From Litomosoides sigmodontis (Eukaryota > Nematoda > Chromadorea > Rhabditida > Onchocercidae): DNA of 64,000 nucleotides. The stretch lies in contig OY718803.1 of assembly GCA_963070105.1 (NCBI GenBank), positions 7,669,823 to 7,733,822 of the forward strand. The letters are read 5' to 3'. The position numbers were made by a program, and so were the translations under genes. The notes beneath the pieces are model-generated. The model made no database searches. It was not told where the DNA came from and saw only the letters and a program-made list of their open reading frames with translations. Below, one piece after another: positions 31,001 through 42,118 of the stretch. Position 1 is the stretch's first letter; every line of letters begins with the position of its first letter.

Positions 31001-34000
31001 TTTAGAATGAAGCATTTCATTGCTGAAAGTTAATAAATCGAGAAGCTGAGGAGAAAAAGATTTTATTAAGGAGTGAAATTGAAAAATAGGAAGCGGAAAT
31101 GACTGGAGCAGCCGTATTCTCGCTTATCGGTGGGTCGATTAAAGCTGAAAGAAAAAAAAATTAACTACTAGTAAGTCATATACTTCTATACTACTTCCAA
31201 CACATAATGAAATTTTAATCAATTGAATTATTTTTCCCTTCCTCTTCTTCTTCTTCTTCATTTTACTCTTTTAAAAAGATTTTGCAAGAAAGTTTAAAGG
31301 ACATTACGCTAACGGACTGATTTAATGTTTCATTGGTAATGTAATTTCATTTTCACGTATCTCATTTTCTCACACTTATCCGTTCCCCCTTGCTTTCATT
31401 GTTTATTATTCTTATTATTATTATTACTACTATTATTATTTTAATGCTCATTTAACTATAAACGCTATATGTGAGCATAAAATTTACATGTTCAAACATT
31501 AATGATATTTAGTGAATATAACCCAACTCACTTCATTGTATCTTTTCACAATGTTTATTTTATTTTTAAGTTAAAAGTGTTTGGGATTCATTATCAACAG
31601 AACTGAATTCTTAGTTCATTTAATTTAAAATTAAAAGATATAAATTACAACGACAACTTTCTCATATTAAATTATTAATGGCTATATCAAATAAGCTGTT
31701 GGAATTTTGTTCATTATCTTAGTGAAATTAATTGGTTCAAATAAAACAAGCGTTCGTAAAATCCGATCTTGGCTATCGTTGATACTGTAAGATAGCACAC
31801 TGGATGTGAAAATTCTGATTACATCATTCCTATCATAGTAAAAGCCAAGTGTAATAATAGGCGTGGTCCTCTAGCCAAGCTATGAATTTTCATTTTCCAA
31901 TTAGGAGGACAAAGAAGAATGGGATCGGTTCTAATTGCTTCGTTCCACCGATTTGATAAGTGAAAGAGGTTATTTATCGGTCACTTCGTAAAGGTTTTCC
32001 TTTAAAAATTTATAGTTCTATTTTGAGGTATAAAGTAGAAAACCGGTGACGGAATACTTCTACTTACTGATAAATTGAGTGAAATTGGATTGAATAAATT
32101 TAATGATAGTTAACGTAAGATTAGAAATTAAAAATTGAAAATAACAATTTCGACTGCTGTTTTCCACAAAGGATCGGTTAATTAAATTCCCCTTACATTG
32201 ATGTAAGAATTTTTGACCTTAGCAAATTCCATTATCAATTAGCTACGAGTTAATCGTAGACACTGTAATTAATCAAACTTATCATTGAACAAATTATCTT
32301 AGCAAATTAATCGACATTATTTGATTTTTGATGCATAGCTACTGCTTACCGAAACATTGACGCACATCGAAATAATTATTTTAAATTCCTCCTTTCCTCT
32401 TCCTCTCTCTCTCTTTTCATTTCCTTAATGAGCGACCACTCTGAAATTTGTAAGAGATATCGTGTTTCTTTTTCACCTCACATAATCACTTTTTTTACAG
32501 AAATTTGCATTCATAAAAATCTGTCTCTAAAATTTCCTTCGTAATTCACGAAAAAAAGAAGACATAACCAAGGCAAAAAGGCTAAATTGTTCCATTTTAA
32601 CTGAAATAAAGGAATGAATTCGTTCATATTATTCTCATTATTAAATGAAATTTTTGAATTCAAATTATTTTTGCAATTCTATTTGAATGTGAACAGCTGA
32701 ATAGCTGAGATGCGTCCAACTTCTCCGATCCTTTCACATTTCATTTCTCTCTCCGCTTCTCTTTCATTCTTTAAATTCTCACTCCTCACAAGTCCAACGT
32801 TAGCGACATTAAGTAAGTAATGAAGAATTACCTCAATAACTTACTGATAAAATAAAAAAGTATTTGTTGAGGATCAAAAAAACCCACGCTGGCTTTATTG
32901 AAAACAATATTGATGTATTGCTCTCGTAGTTGTATGAGATGCTCGTCCCTTCTCCACACAACAATTAACAATTCTAACGGGCCGCAGAGATTTAAATCTG
33001 TTCATCTTCCCCGTCGTCATGGGTAACCGAGACTTTCTAGGTGCTAAAAGTAGTTCAGTGGGATGTTGTTCTCCCATATGTGATTTCTTTCCCCTCTTTC
33101 TCTCTCTCTCTCTCGATTCTCTTCTCTTGCCAGATCCATAAAATTAATTAAATTATTTTAACATTCAGTTTTCCCAGCTATCATATCATTATGTTAATTA
33201 GTGACAATTTGAAAGAAAAATAGAAAAATCTTTAAAAGAAGTTTTATAAGTTTGAACTAAATGCAAACAGCAAAAAAAGAATCTTCTTGCTTCACATAGA
33301 CACGTACGTGTACCGCTTTCATCAGTTTCACTCGCTCATTCGTAATCTGAGATAAAAATTCCAGCATAATTTCTTTTGTAAAAATTTCACTTAAATTTTT
33401 TTACAATTTTTCTTTGTTGAAAGGTAAGAGATGGAAGAGGAAGGGAGAGAGGGAGGTAAGAAGAGAAGAGAAATGGAGAACTAATGAAGAATGTGAGAAG
33501 GAATTTACAGGCGTGAATGCTACTCGGTAATAACAATTAATCAATAGACAAAAGTCACCAGCTATCGTGAAAAGAAAATCTCAATTTAATACTATATTTG
33601 AGCTAAGACTAGCACGTGAAACGTGTATGTGTAATCTTAGTTGTGTAGGAATAGAAGTGTACGTGTAAACATTGCAGGATATATATGGTGTGATGTAAGT
33701 AACGGCAAAAGTTTTAGCACCTCAATAAGTAACAAACATAACTGACACAATATTTTCAAAGTTTCTTGTGTATTTTTCTTCGTATAAAAGTTCCACTGAA
33801 AAATGAGTTTTCCAGTACTATTTAACTATTTTTTTTTTGAATGACCCGAAGGAGGTCCGAAATTTAGCAATAGTGAATTTATGTTAATTTGCTTGATTAA
33901 ATGATAGTTATTCATAGGTAAATTAATGAATTGTAAAGGTAAGACTTATGAAATGATAGAATAGATAGAAGTGTGCATGCACATCCGCTTACTGCACTTT

Positions 34001-35949
34001 AATAGGATATTGCAATATTTCAATTTAGCAAGTTCTCCGAAAGGCGTAATGATAATTAGCCGATTTATGACATCAACATGGGAATAAACATCAACATTAT
34101 ATTGAATGTGTAGCAAATAATTGAATAATTCTTAAATGAAATGATTAACGAGATGAAATTTGACAAGATTTGAGAAAACATCTTTCACGCTGTGGACTGT
34201 ATAGTAGTAACAAATGAAATTAATATCAAACACCAAATTGCCGTATTACAACAATTCATCAAAACAGGAAAACACCATAATCATTAATTGAGCAAAGAAA
34301 AAGGTGTATGAGAATGACGATGGGAAATAATGAATGAGTAATTATTGATCAATTGAGCATTCTTCGAAATAATGTACTGAAGAGTTGAGGAGGCGGTAAG
34401 ATCAATAAAGGTTGCACGAAAATTGTATTTGCGGGGGTGGTATCATAGTTGGGCAAGTGGCGGTGGCGATGGTGTGTGTGGGTGTAGGTGGGCAAGAGGG
34501 AGGATGAAATGAGTGGTGCAACTGTTGAAGTAGTAGTAGTAGTGTAGTTAGGTGAGAAGATAGAGGGATGAATGGATTGCTGAAATAGCCATCATAGAGG
34601 CGGAAGAGGTGCACAGCAAAGTGATGTGTGTGGGAGGATGAAGCGCTTAGCTGCGATGCGAAGAGACAGAAACGAACTCCTCGCTTCCCGTCCCTTCCTT
34701 ACATCCCACACACTTGCATTCTTCAGATCAATGATTTGAGTAAATAATGTGTACCGCTGGACTGCACTCAACTGCACCATGCATGCATGCATGTAGCAGC
34801 ATCCTTCTGCGCTACGCTTTATATCCTTCCGCTAAGGAAGTACTGCTTTTCGTTGCTTGAAGAATGGCACACGTTCGGGTTCGGGTTCGTGCCTTACGTA
34901 TCCACGACAGAGATGAGGAAATCATGATACTGAAATGAAATGGAGAGATATCATTGAGAAGAGTAGATTGCATACTTCGTTATTCTCATGCTATCAAACA
35001 GGTTAAATTAGACAAAGCGATGATTTCAATCACTTATATCAAAAAAAAAACGACAAAAAATATTTAATTTTCTGACTTCATTTCAACAACGAAATTGATC
35101 TGTTTAGTATTTCATTTTTCTAGCACCTGGAAATTATTGACGCTTCGCATAAGACAAAGTAATTAACTAGACACGAAATTATCAAACTGAATGCAACATG
35201 AGAAGTATGTTCGAGAAAAGAATGTAAATGAAGCTAATTTACCGACATTTATATAACTTAAAAATATATCACTGGAACATCATGTCACAGTGAAAAAATA
35301 GTGTTGCACCGTTCACTTACCGCAACAAAAGGACATGCAAATGATATGACACTATGAGAATAAAATGTTATGAAATAAAAATTACACAAACCTTTTCAAA
35401 TGACTACTTGCTAAAAACCACCACTTTTAATGCATTCGTTGTATGGATGTATGCGTATCAGTTTATGTCAAAACGTCTAACATCTACGATTCTCCACTAG
35501 GTGAATCAACTTGATGCAATTGCAAAATCTATAAGCAGAAAATTTATTAAACGAGAATGAATCTGTGAATGACAACGAAAAAAACTGGTCAATTCTATTC
35601 TATCGTACAAATCATTTTAATACATAAGTTCCAAGAAAAGCTACGCCTCAATTAGCTAGTGATTATAAAAAAGATCACAGATAATGATACTGGAAAATAA
35701 ACAAAGGAAGACCACAAATCTATAACACCTTCGCGATAAGTGAGCCACATTTTTATTACATCACTCGACCAAGAAATATGAAAAAAGTACTGGATTGCTT
35801 TAAACAAGCATTACAATTGAGCTCTGCTTTAAAACTTTTGATTTTAAGATTTTAGAAATAATTCGACACAGTTTTGACTTTTTTTTAGCTTCACTCAAAA
35901 TAATTGAAGTGTAAAAAAACACAATCATCAAAAGAATCTAGGTAAAGTG

Positions 35950-37336
35950 TCATAAGTTAACGTTGATAATGGACTCGTCGCAACTCAAATGACTAGACGC
36001 CAATTCAAATTGGAAATCAGAAATTTTCGAAGCATCATCGATAAAATTTCGCTCCTCATCTGACAAATAGTCGTTGAGCTTATGCAAAGCATAGAGGATT
36101 TCTAATTTCCTTGCTTTAAATGTTTCATCCGATATCTTTCGTAAGCGATACTCACTTTCTACCTAAAAATTTTTTATGATTACATGTGTGTGCTTATATT
36201 CCATTAACAAACTCGGCAGCCTCTTAAATACTCACATGTATAAACAACACATTATTAAATAATTCCAACTCTTTATTATGGATGGCTTATTACATTCTCT
36301 TCCCATCCATCTTTCCATGATCTAAGTCTCGACGAGAGTTTAGAGAGATTTCAAATTTTAAAGAAAAATCAACCTGTATTAGTTTCTGTCGAAGCAAGGT
36401 AGGTTCTTTTCTAGCAAAAATTGCAACAATTTCAGGTGTTTTGAATGCTTCGCTGATTGCGTTTTGGATTGCCTAAATGAATGAAGAAACAAATAAAGAT
36501 ATGATTTTATAATAACTATAACATGCGATCTATACTACGTTTACGACGATTTTATTAGGTACACAAAAAATTGCACAGTCGAAATAAGCACTACTCTTCG
36601 TAAATTACCATTTTTGTAGCAGTCAGCTCATCAGTTAACGAAACATCACCGCATTTGATGCGATCTAGTGTTCGTCCCAGTTCCTGAAAAATAATTTACC
36701 AAATTGAGATTTCCGAGCAACTCCCGCGTATAGTTTCAACCAAGGAAAAAAACTACGGCAAATTCAAATCTCTTAAAAGACACGAACTGTGCACGTGCTA
36801 AACTCATCAAATATCGGAAGCGTGAAGACCTATTACCTTCAATTGTTCTACTGTATCATTTTTCATTTCCATGTATTCATCGTTATCCAGCGAATCTCTA
36901 AAAATAGCACCTCGTAAGTGTTGTCAGCACGTAGCTTCGAAATATAACTTTTATAAAACAAAAGCTTATGGGATAACACTGCCTACATAGCAAAGGCTTA
37001 TGGGATAACGCTGCCTACAGTGTATGAACAACCGAAATTTGACTTAAAATTTCTGTTAAATGAGGTTCGAGACTTCAAACTGAATACTGCCAGTAAGAAT
37101 TCCTCTATCTTCTTTTACCATTCCTCAAGATCACGTGGCTCGTTTATGTCTGCAACGTATTTACAGCATAGCTTTCATATATTTTCTTAATAGCTCATCT
37201 TAAGATCAAATGAATGCCTGCAACGTGCAATACACCTGAAAATCTACTTTTCTTGCTCAATTTCAGCCAGCTGCAGCACAAGACGATCCAGATGACTTCG
37301 AATGTTCGATATCAACTTTGCTTCATCACTACCCAT
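35950..37336 (-). CDS. lzic: LZIC homolog (leucine zipper and ICAT/CTNNBIP1 domain protein)
   Basis: Five exons join in phase: 37336-37248, 36897-36837, 36683-36609, 36472-36374 and 36162-35950, giving 178 residues; human LZIC has about 190. The N-terminal half is a heptad-rich coiled coil (MGSDEAKLISNIRSHLDRLV onward), matching LZIC's leucine zipper. The segment DELTATKMAIQNAISEAFKT and the following PEIVAIFARKEP correspond to the conserved LZIC core, and KLEILYALHKLNDYLSDEE to the ICAT-like beta-catenin-binding homology. LZIC is a conserved small protein; binding to beta-catenin itself has not been shown for it, so a role is uncertain. TTTATT at 35752, about 195 bp past the stop, is a possible minus-strand polyadenylation signal. 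Confidence 0.87.
36965..37022. repeat. short tandem duplication in LZIC intron 1
   Basis: The motif GCTTATGGGATAAC followed by A/G-CTGCCTACA occurs twice, about 31 bp apart. It is a recent small duplication within the first intron. Confidence 0.75.
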
Positions 37337-38672
37337 TTACTCCTACAATTTAATTTCAATGCAATTTAATACAGCATCCCAAGACATACTCATAGCAATA
37401 GTAAAATAAGGAAAATTACTTCGTGAAATTTCCAAACGGTTAAATTTCTCATTTTAATAATTGGCAAATTACAAATAACAATTTCGACTCTAACAATCTG
37501 CCACATATAAGACAGTTCGGTTCATTTGATTTAATTGATATTTGATGAATCAAATTATTTATTATTCGATTTCTCATGCTAAATGCTCGGTCATTCTCTT
37601 TTGGAATTTCGTGCAATACACGGCAGAAAAAGGATTCATCCTCTTCCTCAGGACACACTGATCACTTCCATTTCTCAAATCTGCTCCTCTCGTCCTCCCT
37701 AACACATCCCACACCAACTCCACGTTCTACGACCGCAATCTGGAAACTCACCTATGGTCACAACTGGCCATCCGTAAAGATAAGTATTCGGCGGTTCGGC
37801 CACGATAGATACCTTTAACTACTGCTAGTGGTAACAGGTGCAGCAAGCGTCTTCGTACGTGTTCATTGGCTTCAGGGATATTAGTGAACGACGGGCGACA
37901 CTCGGAGGGATCATGTCAGTAAAGTTGGCTGAATTAACTGTGATTTTTGAATGTATGGAGAGTTCTATGCTAATTTATTGATGTTTACTGGACGATGCTG
38001 CATGCGGTAGTCGTTGGTGTGCACTGATCGAAAAGTCAATTGCATTTTAACAGCGCGAAGAAAAAAATCCAGTATTGCTGAATATTTTGCTTATTTTTAC
38101 TTTTGTTGTTGACCGAAAGTATCATCTGGAGAGCTCCTGATTGCATAGACTCGGGATATCCGATGAATATTTGGAGTAATGGAAGTTCCAAAACCCATCC
38201 AAAGTGTGTAGTGCAAGCGAATAGATTGCTTGTTTAGTCGTAGTGGTGCACTTCTTTTCAAAATATCAATTTTTCGGTGTTGCACAGCAAATTTCTATTC
38301 ATTTAAGCGCTACAGTTTACTCATCTATGGAAGTTTTTTCTTTTGTCTGCACTTCAGTTGGAAATTTTAACATGAAATGCAGGTCGAGCCACACTAGGCG
38401 ACAGCTGTACAATTCGTTATAAACGAGAAGGTCGAAAAGGATTTTTCAACAGAATTTTCAACCAGCATTTTCGTTCAATATGGAAGAAATCATGTCCGAT
38501 GCTCCTTGTCCACTGTGGGATTGATCAAAAATATATTCTGTCATGTCACTGTTTTGTTTACTTTGAAGTCGTAGTTACAAGCAATCGATTTTTTTAGAAT
38601 CGTTTTTCTGGGAATGTATGTTTTACTTTAGTCATTCGTATTATCAAATTATGAATTTTGCAGGTATGCAAT
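37337..38672. other. intergenic between divergent LZIC and MATH-BTB genes
   Basis: This interval separates divergently transcribed genes, so it should hold both promoters. It contains unassigned coding-like stretches on the minus strand (see the separate entry). No promoter motif can be named. Confidence 0.4.
38097..38299 (-). CDS. possible terminal exon of a small unidentified gene
   Basis: An open frame of about 65 codons ends at TAA (38097). It has no in-frame ATG at its beginning: an in-frame TAG, itself a possible acceptor (GAATAG), lies immediately upstream. The composition looks protein-like, containing HYTLWMGFGTSITPNIHR and ending DTFGQQQK. A coding-looking ATG frame (MTEYIFDQSHSG) lies about 260 bp further upstream on the same strand, but I could not join the two in phase. 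I do not recognise it; it may be a small gene or chance. Confidence 0.25.
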
Positions 38673-41515
38673 ATGAATAGACCGGAGAAATATACTTGCG
38701 ACACAACTCCTAGTACTTACACAAAAAATTCTTATATCACTCCTGTGGATGCATTACACCTCAGTCAACAATGGAAGGTTAAATTAAAAATACGTCATTT
38801 AATCAAAATGTATACTTGAAAAGTAGGAAAGCAATATTAGCCAGTTGTGAACAAAGTAGGTGATGGAGAAATAAGATGGTTTTAAAGGGGAAGCGGAACA
38901 GTTTCGAACAAATTGTTGCGTTCTGTTTCGGATCATTAGGCATAAGGTCAAGCAAGGTTTTTATCAGTTTTAATCGATATGGATATATGTCTTCAACAAT
39001 TTGTAGGAAACTGAATCGAAGTTGGATAGAGTGATTTAAATAACTGTAAATAACTTTTGTAATTATTAACTTATGGAGCGAGAGAATTTTATACTTGAGT
39101 GTAGTTTTAAGTGCAAAGTGATTCGTTAAGGAGGTCGGAAAGATATCATTTTTCCTTTAAGAACGTATTTGCGTAGTTTATTTACATTAGTTGCCAATGA
39201 AAGTCTTTGCTTGTTATGAGTCTAAAACACTGATTCTTATAGATCGAAAACTTCACAACTCTCGTGAAACTTGCTTTACCAGGAAATTGCTTACGAACAG
39301 GTTTGTTCCGCCATCCACAACTTCCAGAAGCTTTCTGGCAGCTGTGTCTATATCCCGGAGGAAAACGAACTGAGAATGTAAATAATGTCTCGTTATTCTT
39401 GAAAATGTCTTCCACATCACCAACTAGAGAAGTATGTGTTGTTTCAAATTCTTAAATGTTTATAAATTAAATTATATGCAGAGGTTAGATGCACTTTGTA
39501 ATTCCCACGGATGCACTTCAATCATTACTTTTTCATTTTTATTCTATTTCGATTCTACTCAATGTTATGGGCGAAAATTTTTGTTCAGGTACGCATTAAA
39601 GTGGAATATCGGTTTCATTTTTTGAATGATAAAGGAGTAGCGCTGTTCAGCAATGTCAACGTTGGTGAGTTCCATGCTAAACCTCCGAAAGGTGGACATT
39701 CGTGGGGTCTACGCAATATACCCAAACAGAAGGTTTTGAACTATTATTTCCAATTAATAAATAATTGCGATAAGTTGATTTTATTTGAAGGAAATACATT
39801 TGTTTCATGAATACAATTTATAACGTCTGTAAGAAGTGAAGAAAACTGTAATTCAAGGTCCTATTGCGTTCTTTTGAGACACAATTTGTTTTTGCTGGTT
39901 GTGTGCTCAGATGGATTACTCTGAGAAGGGATGTAATAAAAGGATTGGATTTTTTAGAAGTTGTTCTTGTACTTGTGGACTGAATGTCGTCTTTTCTTTT
40001 TCATTATGTAAAACAAATGATAATGAATTGCGATAGGTAATTTTCGCATGAAGGCATAGGTGATTTTCGAGATATTTAGATTCTGAATTGTGTGCGAAAT
40101 GACGGTTCACTTGTTATATCATGCCATATTGAATTACTGCCGGACATCAACCGCACTCAATGTTACAATTCCTGGAAATTGCTTAACACAAATGCCCGGA
40201 TGGTAGGTATCCTTTGCATTTCTCAATCATTCGTTTCTTGGCTATAATTCTTCTATTAATTACACCTTTTTTTAGGTAAGTGGTGATTTTGTAAAGCGGC
40301 AATTAGCAGCATTCGACAACGGCTTGATGGCTGATTGTGTTTTGGAATGTTCCGGAAAACAAATTCCTGTTAATAGATTTGTTTTGTCAGCTCATTCAGA
40401 GGTAAGCTTTCCTTACAATTTTTTTCCAGAAATAAATTAAATCATTTAAGAAAGAACAAAGAAATCGAATTTTTTAATGAAATGGAAGGGGAACGATATT
40501 TTCTGAAAAGATAAAGTTATGTGTTGCAGGTGTTCAAAGCGATGTTTTCGTATGACCAATTAATAGAAAGTACAGAGAAGAAAGTTATTATTGAAGATGC
40601 TGACTATGAAGCTGTTAGGTATATTCATTTGTGTTCTCTTTATTTCATAAAGTTGGTAGCGGGACCACTTCTAATGTCATAAAGTCATACACTTCATTTT
40701 TACCCATCTTTTTACAATTAATGATTTCTGATTTCTATTTTTTTTCTTTCAACATATTACACTACTTTAAACCAGTTTATATTGCGCTACTTTCAACCAT
40801 TTTATGAAAAATTTCAGGTGTATGCTGCGATATATGTACACGGGAGAAATGGAATTAGATACTGAAGTGGCGAATGTACTAATATTAGCAGAACGATATC
40901 AAATTGATGACCTAAAACTGATTTGCGAACGAAAACTTTGCAGTCAGATTGATAGAAATAATGTTGGGGAGATGCTGTATTTGGCCGACCTCTATAACTG
41001 TAAAATACTTCGAAAAGCTGTAGTCGATTTGGTAAGTTTGTGGATGACTTTAGAACCGTGTTTCCCAGGTTCCTTATATACATATTTGAGGAACTTCATG
41101 TTTAATCAACAGCTTCACTTAAATGCTTGTTTAATTTTGATCTTTGTTCTTGCAATTTTTTGTTTGAGAATGTGCAGTCCATATCCATTTCTTACGCTCA
41201 CATTTATTGCTTCTTTGCTTTTCTAATTGCTTGGAATTCCAGTAAACTCTACTTCTCATTTTTTTTATTCCAGATTTTAATAAATATGCTTTAGCGCTAG
41301 TGTATTTGCATCACTACTGGCCACTCAAATTGAGCTGTTTACAGCTACGCACCAACCATTCTGTGTTTTCGTCACACGCTTGGCGATTACTGAAAGAGAC
41401 GAACCCACATCTTGTCACGGAGGTAATGGAAAAAGCAATGTTTGGTGAAGAATCGCCGCCACCCAAGCGCCAACGTCACCAGAAAAAGCACATTTCACAA
41501 TCATCCGGCGATTAG
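38673..41515 (+). CDS. MATH-BTB protein, SPOP/BATH-like CUL3 substrate adaptor
   Basis: Supported exons are 39283-39431, 39589-39732, 40080-40202, 40276-40401, 40530-40618, 40818-41031 and 41345-41515, all joining in phase. A likely first exon at 38664-38777 has an ATG at 38673; the piece encoding the first MATH strands, between 38777 and 39283, was not found. MATH residues include FWQLCLYPGGKRTENVNNVS and GSLVISCHIELLPD. The BTB domain runs from LAAFDNGLMADCVLECSGK through VLSAHSEVFKAMF to CMLRYMYTGEMELD. A BACK-like helix bundle follows (VLILAERYQIDDLKLICER). The tail PPPKRQRHQKK resembles the nuclear-localisation tail of SPOP. Such proteins bind substrate through MATH and CUL3 through BTB. 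The family is large in worms, so the exact ortholog is open. AATAAA is at 41947. Confidence 0.85.
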
Positions 41516-41920
41516 TCGGTTGAAAAAGGCCGTCGCGTTATCTTAAATGCCCTGCGAAAATTGTTAAGCCAGCTTTTTATGCTGTCCGCGGCAAACATCA
41601 TATTTGTTCCTACGTACCACATTGCTAATTTCCGACGTTTGTTACTTATAACTAAAGTGTAACATCTGACTATTCTGCATTTTCATTCCATCGACAACCT
41701 GATTTGTGGGATAGTTCGTTGTTCCCTCGTCTGGCTATCCTGCACTAGCAAGAACTAGGTGGTGGAACATCATTTAAAGCACTGCTCAATTCGATTTGTT
41801 TTTGCACTACCTAGTTGTTTCTCATTTTCTCTTTCATCAGAAACTAAGAACTCGACAATTTTTGATCGACATATTTTTTTTTTAAATCAATTTCTTTATA
41901 CGTTGTATGGGTATTCCAGT

Positions 41921-41926
41921 TTTATT
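41921..41926 (-). terminator. possible polyadenylation signal of tdp-1
   Basis: TTTATT on the plus strand is AATAAA on the minus strand, about 195 nt past the tdp-1 stop and 20 nt inside the end of the convergent MATH-BTB 3' UTR. Confidence 0.35.
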
Positions 41927-41946
41927 TGCTGATATTTACTGAACAA

Positions 41947-41952
41947 AATAAA
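41947..41952 (+). terminator. AATAAA polyadenylation signal of the MATH-BTB gene
   Basis: Canonical hexamer 432 nt after the MATH-BTB stop codon. Confidence 0.5.
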
Positions 41953-42118
41953 TATGAATGAGAAATACTACACGCAAATATTTATAAAGTCATAAAATTC
42001 CATACGAAAAATTATAAAGGAGCGTATTTGGGATGTAGACCTTAGCGGGTCAGAATTACACAACTTGCAATTTTCATACAAAAGTAGTAACAATAAACGA
42101 GCGCAAGTTGTCTATTGC

